NCBI GenBank assembly: GCA_017454465.1
Contig: JAFTCY010000076.1
Coordinates: 1 to 37,540 of the forward strand
DNA length: 37,540 bases
Source of the DNA: Clostridia bacterium
GTDB taxonomy: Bacteria > Bacillota > Clostridia > Oscillospirales > CAG-272
Direction: 5' to 3'
The position numbers and the translations under genes were made by a program. Numbering within the stretch: position 1 is the stretch's first letter; each line of letters begins with the position of its first letter. This document shows positions 7,810 to 14,300 of the stretch, one piece after another. The notes below the pieces were generated by a model that was given only the letters and a program-made list of their open reading frames with translations, did not search any database and was not told the DNA's origin.

Positions 7810-8638
7810 ATATCTCCCTCGCTGTTTCCGCAAGCTCTTCCGCCGCGGCAAAATATCCGTAGTACCCGAAAGACGGAGCACATTTTTCACAAACAAAGGC
7901 GTAGTAGCCGTCGCGTGGGGCTGAAGTGTTTTTCAGAAGATCATAGGCCCGGTCCACGTAGTCAAAGATCACGGATTCCCCCGCGTCGAGTCCCTTTTCA
8001 GCTTCCACGGCATTTGCCATATTCAGGTATGTTATTGCCTGTTCAAGCTCCCCGCCTTTTACCTGCTTCATGGTCTGGAGCGCCTTTTCATACAGGGTAC
8101 AGGCCTTTTCATACCGTTTCAGGGAGACATTGACAAGAGCCATGTTGTTGTAAAGGCCGCCCAGGAGATCGGGCCTGACGTTTTTGCATGCGGAATAGAT
8201 CGACTCCGCTTTTTCAAACATTTTTTCTGCTTCCTCATTTTCCCCGAAAGCGTTGTAGGCAGTCCCTATGTTGACATATGTGGTGCCTGAGCTGATGGTG
8301 CCGTCAAAATCCATTTTTTCAAGGAGTTCCCGTGCCATGGAGGCGTATTTGAAAGCCGATTCTCTTGAACCGGTCTTTCTGTAATGGCCGACGAGTTCGT
8401 TGCACACAAGGAGCATTCCTCTTTCGTCATTTCCAAGCCGGGCTTCCTCAAGCCAGTAAAGCAGATGCCGCTCAGCCCCGGCATAATCTCTCCTGCTCAT
8501 GTACTCGTCCATTTTCCGTATGATCCGCATCTGAGGCACGGGCTTTACTTCCTTTTCCCTGCCGTAGGGAGGGTCGCATAGCAGGCATACGGGCTCTGCG
8601 TAATCCTCTTTTGCGAGAGGTTTGTCATGTGTTCCCAT
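7796..8638 (-). CDS. Tetratricopeptide repeat protein paired with DUF4037
   Basis: This soluble 280-residue protein is made of TPR-like helical repeats from about residue 40 to the C-terminus. The clearest units are at about 119-152 (GTAYNAFGENEEAEKMFEKA) and 161-194 (MALVNVSLKRYEKACTLYEKAL). There are cysteine pairs CLLC at 18-21 and CEKC at 250-253, which could bind metal. No signal peptide or membrane segment is seen. AAGGAG lies 8 bases before the ATG at 8638, so the longer 292-residue form is not needed. It overlaps the DUF4037 gene by 14 bases, so the two are co-translated. I infer it is a scaffold or regulator of the DUF4037 protein. The function is unknown. Confidence 0.78.
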   Translation of the reverse strand: MGTHDKPLAKEDYAEPVCLLCDPPYGREKEVKPVPQMRIIRKMDEYMSRRDYAGAERHLLYWLEEARLGNDERGMLLVCNELVGHYRKTGSRESAFKYASMARELLEKMDFDGTISSGTTYVNIGTAYNAFGENEEAEKMFEKAESIYSACKNVRPDLLGGLYNNMALVNVSLKRYEKACTLYEKALQTMKQVKGGELEQAITYLNMANAVEAEKGLDAGESVIFDYVDRAYDLLKNTSAPRDGYYAFVCEKCAPSFGYYGYFAAAEELAETAREIYERA

Positions 8639-8676
8639 TAGAGCAGCTCCTTGGTTTTTTCTTGGTGTACGCATTT

Positions 8677-8705
8677 ATTGTAGCAGAGATTCGGGCAGTT
8701 GTCCA
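8677..8705 (-). promoter_or_regulatory. Sigma-A-type promoter of the TPR-DUF4037-nrdG operon
   Basis: TGGACA (8700-8705) and TACAAT (8677-8682) on the - strand have a 17 base spacer. The leader to the ATG at 8638 would be about 30 bases. The hairpins at 8760-8872 therefore lie upstream of this promoter and are not part of this operon's leader. Confidence 0.65.
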
Positions 8706-8759
8706 TTATGTATTTCGGCATGGGCGGTTTCTTTCTTGTAATACTTGGCTTTTTGAGGT

Positions 8760-8806
8760 GGCTTTTCAGTAGAAAAGCCTCTTTTGCCTTGTCTTGCAAA
8801 AGAGGC
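8760..8806 (-). other. Two overlapping, mutually exclusive hairpins
   Basis: One perfect 11 bp hairpin spans 8777-8806 (GCCTCTTTTGC with its complement, followed on the - strand by TTTTC). A second 8 bp hairpin spans 8760-8779 (GGCTTTTC with its complement). They share bases 8777-8779 and more if the second stem is extended, so both cannot form fully. The arrangement resembles a terminator/anti-terminator pair, but no gene uses it in an obvious way. Confidence 0.45.
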
Positions 8807-8829
8807 AGATGTGAACCTCTCGCATATTG

Positions 8830-8872
8830 AAAAAGCGTGCTTCTGGGTACGAATACCCAGCCCATTTCACGC
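8830..8872 (-). terminator. Terminator-like hairpin ending the structured region
   Basis: On the - strand GCGTG (8868-8872) pairs with CACGC (8835-8839). An inner perfect 7 bp stem CTGGGTA/TACCCAG has a TTCG loop (8843-8860). Five T residues (8830-8834) follow. This is a convincing Rho-independent terminator shape for a - strand transcript coming from the toxin-antitoxin side. Confidence 0.6.
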
Positions 8873-8988
8873 AGGGCCTATCCGTTCGGATTTCAGAACA
8901 GTCTGAGAGAATCCTTACCGGACTACATTTAAGGTGTCGAATTCATCACGGAGACAAGTCACCGTGCATTCTTCGACGTTAATCGTAA
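8830..8988 (-). ncRNA. Candidate structured RNA or structured 3' UTR, family not recognised
   Basis: This gene-free stretch folds on paper into consecutive hairpins on the - strand. CACGG/CCGTG lies inside a GTCGAA/TTCGAC closing stem (about 8934-8976). A second extended hairpin has GGATT/AATCC around TCAGA/TCTGA, flanked by TCCG/CGGA (about 8880-8925). The terminator at 8830-8872 follows. I checked it by eye for 6S, tmRNA, SRP, RNase P, T-box and group II intron domain V motifs and recognised none. No promoter is visible directly upstream, so it may be the 3' end of the toxin-antitoxin transcript. Confidence 0.35.
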
Positions 8989-9027
8989 CAGGCGCACTGG
9001 GATTCGAACCCAGGGCGTGTGGTTTTG
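8989..9027 (-). repeat. Truncated tRNA-Trp 3' half (distal att-like repeat)
   Basis: These 39 bases match the 3' half of tRNA-Trp at 9942-9980 at 35 positions. They cover the end of the anticodon loop and stem, the T arm with an intact TTCGAAT loop, and the 3' acceptor strand. The 5' half of a tRNA is absent. The position and orientation are those of the distal copy left by an integrase that recombines at a tRNA 3' end. Confidence 0.7.
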
Positions 9028-9048
9028 ATTTGTCTTGGAGGGAGATGT

Positions 9049-9369
9049 CTATTTCAGATGCTTGCCGTAATCACGCGCGCTATAGATCACCCGAGCGACA
9101 ATGACTGTTTTCTTCTCCTCTTCTACCCAGAAAAACATCAGATAGTTCTTGACCGAAACCTTGCGATACTCATGCTTCAGCGGCCGAATCGGGATATAAG
9201 CTTCATGAGTATAGGGAAACAGAGACAGTGAATCGGCTGTCTTTACAAAATCTGCCGCAAGATTCTCTGCCGCCATGGGATTACACATCTCCCGACTGAT
9301 ATAACGAACGATCTCTTCCATATCCGCCTGCGCGGAAGGGAGGAACTCTACTTGGTACAGTTCAGCCAT
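9049..9369 (-). CDS. RelE/ParE-family toxin of a type II toxin-antitoxin pair
   Basis: The 106-residue protein has the RelE/ParE fold pattern: an N-terminal strand (YQVEFLPSAQADMEEIVRYI), a helix pair, a central basic segment (RPLKHEYRKVSVKNYLMFFW), and a C-terminal strand ending VARVIYSARDY. RelE members cleave mRNA on the ribosome and ParE members inhibit gyrase; the sequence alone does not decide between them. Its ATG overlaps the stop of the antitoxin gene by 8 bases and has only a weak ribosome site, so translation is probably coupled to the antitoxin. It lies inside the interval bounded by the tRNA-Trp repeats, which suggests that it came with the mobile element. Confidence 0.85.
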   Translation of the reverse strand: MAELYQVEFLPSAQADMEEIVRYISREMCNPMAAENLAADFVKTADSLSLFPYTHEAYIPIRPLKHEYRKVSVKNYLMFFWVEEEKKTVIVARVIYSARDYGKHLK

Positions 9370-9628
9370 AGATCGCGTTCTTCATGGCTTTCAAAACATC
9401 TTTGGAAGAAAACCTCTTATCAGTCAGTTCCGCCTCTCGTTCCGCTTCTTTCAGTTTAAAATAGACTTCGCTTTCAAATTGCAACTTTTCGAAAGCTTCC
9501 ATGCTCATGACCACCATATCACCGTAACCGTTTTTTGTGAGGAACACCGGCTGTGCAGTTTCATGGACGGTCTTGGATATGTCGGCAAAATTGTTGCGAA
9601 GATCGGATACGGGTCTGATGAAATCCAT
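9362..9628 (-). CDS. Phd/YefM-family antitoxin
   Basis: The 88-residue protein starts MDFIRPVSDLRNNFADI, the usual N-terminal DNA-binding pattern of Phd/YefM antitoxins. A strand-turn-strand follows (PVFLTKNGYGDMVVMS), then a helical, charged C-terminus that would wrap the toxin. An upstream in-frame ATG exists at 9667, but AAAGGAGG lies just before the ATG at 9628 and the family start aligns there. It precedes the toxin gene with an 8 base overlap, the standard antitoxin-first order. The pair would normally repress its own promoter, here at 9658-9686. Confidence 0.87.
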   Translation of the reverse strand: MDFIRPVSDLRNNFADISKTVHETAQPVFLTKNGYGDMVVMSMEAFEKLQFESEVYFKLKEAEREAELTDKRFSSKDVLKAMKNAIYG

Positions 9629-9657
9629 AGTCTTACCTCCTTTATAGTCCTGTAGAA

Positions 9658-9686
9658 ATTTTAGCATAATTGTGATAGATTGTCAA
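9658..9686 (-). promoter_or_regulatory. Promoter of the toxin-antitoxin operon
   Basis: TTGACA (9681-9686) and TAAAAT (9658-9663) on the - strand have a 17 base spacer, ending about 30 bases before the antitoxin ATG. Autorepression by the antitoxin-toxin complex is expected from the family; I did not identify an operator palindrome. Confidence 0.75.
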
Positions 9687-9719
9687 CAAGCCGTGAGTAA
9701 GAACTCAGGAACAGGATGT

Positions 9720-9748
9720 TTGACTTCGCTTTTGGGAGGATGTATAAT
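9720..9748 (+). promoter_or_regulatory. Near-consensus + strand promoter with no recognised gene after it
   Basis: TTGACT (9720-9725) and TATAAT (9743-9748) are 17 bases apart. The predicted transcript starts near 9755 and would meet the bidirectional terminator at about 9894-9937. It is opposite in direction to the toxin-antitoxin operon and the tRNA. Confidence 0.5.
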
Positions 9749-9754
9749 ATGGTC

Positions 9755-9937
9755 GCGGAAGGTGCCTCCGAATTTGCCGGAATGAGATATTCACATCACT
9801 TGGTATTAATGGAGTCAGCTTACGGCAGAGGGACAGGACCATCGGAAACCGCCGCCAAAATCTGTACACAAGCCGAGTATGCTTCGCTAACGGAAAAACC
9901 CCGGAAGCCAATGTCTGAAAGGCTTTCGGGGGTTTTA
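9755..9937 (+). ncRNA. Possible small RNA of about 180 bases
   Basis: The interval is bounded by a near-consensus promoter and a terminator hairpin. An open frame runs through it on the + strand, but its first ATG touches the -10 box, no internal ATG has a ribosome site, and the frame continues into the antisense of tRNA-Trp, so it is unlikely to be coding. I do not recognise an RNA family. It could be noise within a degenerate element. Confidence 0.3.
9894..9937 (-). terminator. Bidirectional terminator after tRNA-Trp
   Basis: On the - strand AAAACCCC followed by AAGCC pairs with GGCTT and GGGGTTTTT around an 11 base loop. The hairpin lies 4 bases beyond the tRNA 3' end. A T run occurs on both strands (five or more in the - direction, four in the + direction), so it can also end a + strand transcript. 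Confidence 0.75.
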
Positions 9938-9941
9938 CATC

Positions 9942-9980
9942 CAGGGGCACTAGGATTCGAACCCAGGGCACGTGGTTTTG
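9942..9980 (-). repeat. Proximal att-like repeat within tRNA-Trp
   Basis: This is the tRNA 3' half that is repeated at 8989-9027 in the same orientation, with four mismatches in 39 bases. The repeats bracket the toxin-antitoxin operon and a possible small RNA. Confidence 0.65.
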
Positions 9981-10014
9981 GAGACCACTGCTCTACCAGC
10001 TGAGCTATACCCCT
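9942..10014 (-). tRNA. tRNA-Trp (anticodon CCA)
   Basis: The - strand folds into a full cloverleaf. The acceptor stem is AGGGGTA with TGCCCCT (one G-T pair) and the D arm contains AGCTCAGCTGGTAGAGC. The anticodon stem GTGGT/ACCAC has loop CTCCAAA, giving anticodon CCA. The T arm CTGGG/CCTAG has loop TTCGAAT. The discriminator is G, as expected for tRNA-Trp, and CCA is not encoded. Its 3' half (9942-9980) is duplicated at 8989-9027. Confidence 0.95.
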
Positions 10015-10032
10015 ATGCTCGGTGCGTTTGTG

Positions 10033-10061
10033 ATTATATCATAGTGGTTTTTCAATTGCAA
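10033..10061 (-). promoter_or_regulatory. Promoter of tRNA-Trp
   Basis: TTGCAA (10056-10061) and TATAAT (10033-10038) on the - strand are 17 bases apart, with the -10 box 18 bases before the tRNA 5' end. Confidence 0.7.
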
Positions 10062-10110
10062 CCCTTTTTTTAACTTTTGAGCAGCAGCGGCGGACGGCAG
10101 GCGGTGTGAT

Positions 10111-10584
10111 ATGGAAAAACAGACATTTGAAGAGATCCTTGAGAGCGAAGGCAGGCTGGTATACCGGACCAGGGGCGTGAGCATGAGGCCGTTGCTGAAG
10201 CAGGACAGAGATCTCATATGTGTTGAAAAAAAGACAGGCAGAGCTAAAAAATACGACGTGATCCTGTACAAACGGGGGAAGAATTACGTGCTTCACAGAG
10301 TTCTCGGAGTCAGAGACGGTTCATACAAGGTGCGCGGGGATAATACATACAGCGATGAAAACGTGAAAGAAGAAGATGTTCTCGGCATAATGACTTCGTT
10401 TTCAAGGAACGGCAGGCAGACCGGAGTCGATAATACAGGATACAGATTCTATTCGAGAGCCTGGAGGCTGACATACCCGTTCAGGCTCGGCGCGGTAAGG
10501 GCAAGAGCCATGGCATCAGCGGTGAAACGGAGAGTTACAGGAAAAAGAAACAGGGATAAGGAACAAGGGAAGTTAGATGAATGA
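10111..10584 (+). CDS. S24/S26-type signal-peptidase-like protein with Ser-His dyad and no membrane anchor
   Basis: The 157-residue protein matches the S24/S26 (LexA/signal peptidase) fold. The nucleophile box is RGVSMRPLL with Ser24. The second catalytic box reads YVLHRVLG with His62 where bacterial signal peptidase I has lysine, and the GDN box is at residues 76-78. Ser-His is the pattern of the SipW/Sec11 (S26B) type. Those enzymes are membrane-anchored, but no hydrophobic segment is visible here; the C-terminus is basic. It overlaps the next gene (free methionine sulfoxide reductase) by 8 bases. The substrate is unknown. A repressor/self-cleaving role is less likely because no DNA-binding domain is present. 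Confidence 0.75.
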   Translation: MEKQTFEEILESEGRLVYRTRGVSMRPLLKQDRDLICVEKKTGRAKKYDVILYKRGKNYVLHRVLGVRDGSYKVRGDNTYSDENVKEEDVLGIMTSFSRNGRQTGVDNTGYRFYSRAWRLTYPFRLGAVRARAMASAVKRRVTGKRNRDKEQGKLDE

Positions 10585-11041
10585 TTATGCGCTTATGACA
10601 AAACAGCTGGAATCCCTCGCAGGGGATCCGGGAGAGGGGAGCAGATGGTGGGTCTCGCTGCTTTCCAACGCATCTGCAGTGGTCTTCTCGGGGCTTGACA
10701 GGATAAACTGGGCAGGATTCTATATCGCCAGAGGCGACGAACTGCTGCTCGGACCGTTCCAGGGGAAAACCGCCTGCATGAGAATACCGCGGGGAAAGGG
10801 AGTCTGCGGGACAGCATTCGCTCTTGGGAAAACGGTGGTGGTTCCCGATGTCGGGCAGTTCCCCGGCCACATAGCCTGCGATCCCGAATCCAGATCGGAA
10901 ATAGTGATACCCATTTTCAGGAACGGGAAGGCAGTTGGTGTGCTTGATATTGACAGTCCTGAGAAGGAACGGTTTTCCGAGTTTGACAGAGAAGGCCTCG
11001 AGAATTTTGCCGCAGTGCTGGAAAAGCAGATAGAATGGTGA
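10577..11041 (+). CDS. msrC: Free methionine (R)-sulfoxide reductase (GAF domain)
   Basis: The 154-residue protein is a single GAF domain of the fRMsr family, which reduces free L-methionine-(R)-sulfoxide using a cysteine relay and thioredoxin. The three conserved cysteines are present: Cys67 (KTACMRIPRGKGVCG), Cys77, and the catalytic Cys101 (PGHIACDPESRSEIVIPI). The typical N-terminal region (NWAGFYI) and the DIDSPE segment are also present, and the length equals the family standard. It follows the peptidase-like gene with an 8 base overlap. It gives this anaerobe a repair route for oxidised methionine; thioredoxin reductases are encoded elsewhere in the window. Confidence 0.9.
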   Translation: MNDYALMTKQLESLAGDPGEGSRWWVSLLSNASAVVFSGLDRINWAGFYIARGDELLLGPFQGKTACMRIPRGKGVCGTAFALGKTVVVPDVGQFPGHIACDPESRSEIVIPIFRNGKAVGVLDIDSPEKERFSEFDREGLENFAAVLEKQIEW

Positions 11042-11069
11042 TACGGGACCGGAACAAGTCCCTTAAAAC

Positions 11070-11098
11070 TTGACAACAGGCGGCTGATTGTATATAAT
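11070..11098 (+). promoter_or_regulatory. Consensus promoter of the ileS T-box leader
   Basis: TTGACA (11070-11075) and TATAAT (11093-11098) have a 17 base spacer. The start of transcription should be near 11105, right at the beginning of the leader RNA. Confidence 0.85.
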
Positions 11099-11104
11099 TC
11101 ACAT

Positions 11105-11322
11105 GTGAAAAGAGCAGTGACGGAGATACGCGGGCACCGCAATGCAGATATAGAGAGCCGGCGCATGGTGAAAGTCGGTGACGCATGGTGGCCGAATCGC
11201 TCCCGAGCAGCCGGAAAAAGGGTGACCGAGAACCGGCCGGATGCCTTCCGTTACAGAGGCGCAGCTTCAGTGCGAGTGGTGTAAAAACAGTGACCTGTCC
11301 CGGACTAAGTCCGGGTTTTTTT
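11105..11322 (+). promoter_or_regulatory. T-box leader (isoleucine) controlling ileS
   Basis: This leader has stem I hallmarks: AGAGAG at 11152-11157 and GGTGAAAGTCGG at 11167-11178. The specifier region CGAATCGC has the isoleucine codon ATC at 11196-11198. The T-box core appears as GAGTGGTG (11274-11281); its TGGT would pair with the ACCA end of uncharged tRNA-Ile. The usual ACCGCG after TGGN is not evident, so the antiterminator is divergent. Uncharged tRNA-Ile should prevent the terminator at 11299-11322 and switch ileS on. Confidence 0.85.
11299..11322 (+). terminator. Attenuator terminator of the T-box
   Basis: CCCGGAC (11299-11305) pairs perfectly with GTCCGGG (11309-11315) around a TAA loop and is followed by seven T residues. 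Confidence 0.9.
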
Positions 11323-11361
11323 AGTACATAAGGAGAAAGGGCGCAGCCCGAAGAAAAAAGA

Positions 11362-14300
11362 ATGTATAACAAGGTACAGACAAATCTGAATTTCGTCGAG
11401 AGAGAAAAAGAGACTCTGAAATTCTGGAACGAAAACGGAATCTTCAAGAAACAGCTCGAGGACAGCCTTGGCCGCCCCGGCTTTACATTTTACGACGGAC
11501 CTCCGACGGCAAACGGAAAGCCTCACATCGGACATGTTCTCACAAGAGTCATAAAGGACATGATCCCGAGATATCAGTGGATGAAGGGGAAAGATGTCCC
11601 CAGAAAAGCTGGCTGGGATACCCACGGCCTTCCGGTCGAGATCGAGGTCGAGAAAAAACTCGGTCTTGACGGAAAGGAACAGATCGAAAAATACGGACTG
11701 GAACCTTTCATAAAGCAGTGCAAGGAGTCTGTCTGGAAATACAAGGGAATGTGGGAAGACTTTTCCGATACCGTGGGCTTCTGGTGCGACATGGAGCATC
11801 CCTACGTAACATATGAGAACAGCTATATCGAGTCCGAGTGGTGGGCTTTGAAGCAGATCTGGGACAAGGGGCTTCTCTACAAGGGTTTCAAGATCGTCCC
11901 GTACTGCCCGAGATGCGGCACGCCGCTTTCCGCGCAGGAGGTCGCGCAGGGATATAAGACCGTAAAGGAAAGATCGGCTATCGTCAGATTCAGACTGAAA
12001 AACGAGGATGCGTATTTCCTTGCCTGGACCACCACCCCCTGGACGCTGCCTTCCAACCTTGCGCTCTGCGTAAATCCCGAGGAGACTTACTGCAAAGTCA
12101 GCGCAGCAGACGGATACACATACTACATGGCAAAGGCCCTGCTGGACATCGTTCTCGGGAAACTGGCGAAGGACGGTGAGCCGGCATACAGGCTGATCGA
12201 TGAATTCCCCGGGAAGTCGATGGAATATATGGAATATGTTCCGCTTTTCAAATGCGCGGGAACGGCAGCTGAAAAACAGAAAAAGAAAGCTCATTTCGTG
12301 ACATGTGACGGATACGTCACCATGAACGACGGCACAGGCATAGTCCATATCGCTCCCGCCTTCGGCGAAGACGATGCAAGGGTCGGACGGACCTATGACC
12401 TGCCATTCGTCCAGTTCGTTGACGGAGCCGGCAACATGACGGAAGAAACACCGTATGCCGGAGTTTTCGTCAAGAAGGCCGATCCGCTGATCCTGGACGA
12501 CCTGAGGAAGGAAAACAAGCTGTTCGAGGCGCCTAAATTCGAGCATGAATACCCTCACTGCTGGAGATGCGATACCCCCCTTATCTATTATGCAAGGGAG
12601 TCCTGGTATATCAAGATGACGGCGGTCAGAGACGATCTGATAAAGAACAACAATACCGTCAACTGGATCCCTGAGTCCATAGGCAAGGGACGGTTCGGCG
12701 ACTGGCTCGAAAATGTCCAGGACTGGGCTATCTCCAGGAACAGGTACTGGGGCACTCCTCTCAACATCTGGGAGTGCAAATGCGGACACAGGCATTCTGT
12801 CGGAAGCATAGCCGAACTGAAGGAAATGTCCTGCAACTGCCCGGATGATATCGAGCTGCACCGCCCGTACATCGACGATGTGACGCTGAAATGTCCCGAG
12901 TGCGGCGGAGAGATGAGGAGAGTACCTGAAGTCATCGACTGCTGGTTCGACTCCGGGTCAATGCCTTTTGCACAGCATCACTATCCTTTTGAGAACCGGG
13001 ATCTGTTCGAGGCGCAGTTCCCTGCGGATTTCATATCCGAAGCCGTTGACCAGACCAGAGGCTGGTTCTATTCTCTCATGGCCATCTCCACGCTGCTGTT
13101 CAACAAGGCTCCGTACAAAAACGTTCTGGTCCTCGGGCATGTGCAGGATGAGAACGGCCAGAAGATGTCGAAGTCCAAAGGAAACGCGGTGGATCCCTTT
13201 GAAGCGCTTGAAACATACGGCGCAGATGCGATAAGGTGGTATTTCTATACCGGAAGCGCTCCGTGGCTCCCATCCCGTTTTTCAGGCAAAGCGGTTCAGG
13301 AAGGACAGAGAAAATTCCTGGGAACGCTGTGGAACACCTATGCCTTCTATGTGCTATACGCTGACATCGATTCCTTTGATCCCACAAAATACAGTCTTCC
13401 GAAGTGCAAGCTTTCGGTGATGGATAGGTATATACTGTCCGTTCTGAATTCCACCGTTCGCGAAGTGGATGAGGATCTTTCGAACTACAGGGTGCCGGAG
13501 GCCGCGAAGGCGCTTTACAAACTGGTGGACGAACTGTCCAACTGGTACGTCCGCAGAAGCAGGGAGCGCTATTGGGGAACCGAGATGACAGATGACAAGG
13601 TGGCTGCCTACATGACGCTTTACACCGCTCTTGTGACGATCTCCAAGATAGCGGCGCCGATGATCCCGTTCATGGCGGATGACATATACAGGAACCTGGT
13701 GGGTTCAGTAGACAAGTCAGCGCCGATCTCGGTACATCTGTGCAGTTACCCTGAGGCCGATATTTCCATGATCGACAAGGAACTGGAGGCTGACATGGAA
13801 GCGGTTGTAGACATAGTGGTACTGGGACGAGCCGCAAGAAACGGTGCCAACATAAAGAACAGGCAGCCTCTCCGGGCGATCCATGTGGGCTCGAAGGACC
13901 GTTTGAAGGAATACTACGAGGATATAATCAGAGACGAGCTGAATGTCAAGAATGTAATATTCGAAGATGACCTCTCGGGACTTGCTTCCTATTCCTTCAA
14001 GCCCAATCTGAAGACCGTGGGACCAAAATACGGTAAGCTTCTCGGGGAGATCAGGAATATCCTTCAGGATCCGGGATTTGATGGAAGTGCAGCCATGGAT
14101 GAGCTGAAGGGTACCGGCACGCTCAGGCTGGATGCCGGCGGACAGGAAGTTGCCCTCGGGGAAGAAGATCTGCTTATCGAGATCAAGCAGAAGGAGGGCT
14201 TCTGGTCTGTTTCCGATCACGGCCTGACTGTGGCGCTTGATATAAACCTGACGGAAGATCTGATAAACGAAGGGTTCATAAGGGAGCTTACGTCAAAGGT

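Larger units (their letters stand above)
8639..9048. other. 410 base gene-free region
   Basis: It contains the TPR operon promoter (8677-8705), overlapping hairpins (8760-8806), a terminator (8830-8872), a candidate structured RNA (8830-8988) and a tRNA fragment (8989-9027). I see no plausible coding sequence in either strand. Confidence 0.6.
9629..9941. other. 313 base region between the toxin-antitoxin operon and tRNA-Trp
   Basis: It contains the toxin-antitoxin promoter (9658-9686, - strand), a + strand promoter (9720-9748), a possible small RNA, and the tRNA terminator (9894-9937). A - strand frame through it has no start or ribosome site. No protein is recognised. Confidence 0.55.

Noticed and set aside
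8830..9027. tmRNA, 6S, SRP, RNase P or group II intron remnant
   Set aside because: None of the conserved core motifs I know for these RNAs could be found; the tRNA-like part is explained by duplication of tRNA-Trp.
9716..10003. + strand 95 codon frame between the antitoxin and tRNA-Trp
   Set aside because: It runs through the antisense of the whole terminator and most of tRNA-Trp, its first ATGs lie on or next to a promoter, and no ribosome site is present.
11305..12861. Long - strand open frame (518 codons) opposite ileS
   Set aside because: It lies antisense to a clear isoleucyl-tRNA synthetase, has no ribosome site and matches no family; it results from the codon bias of ileS.
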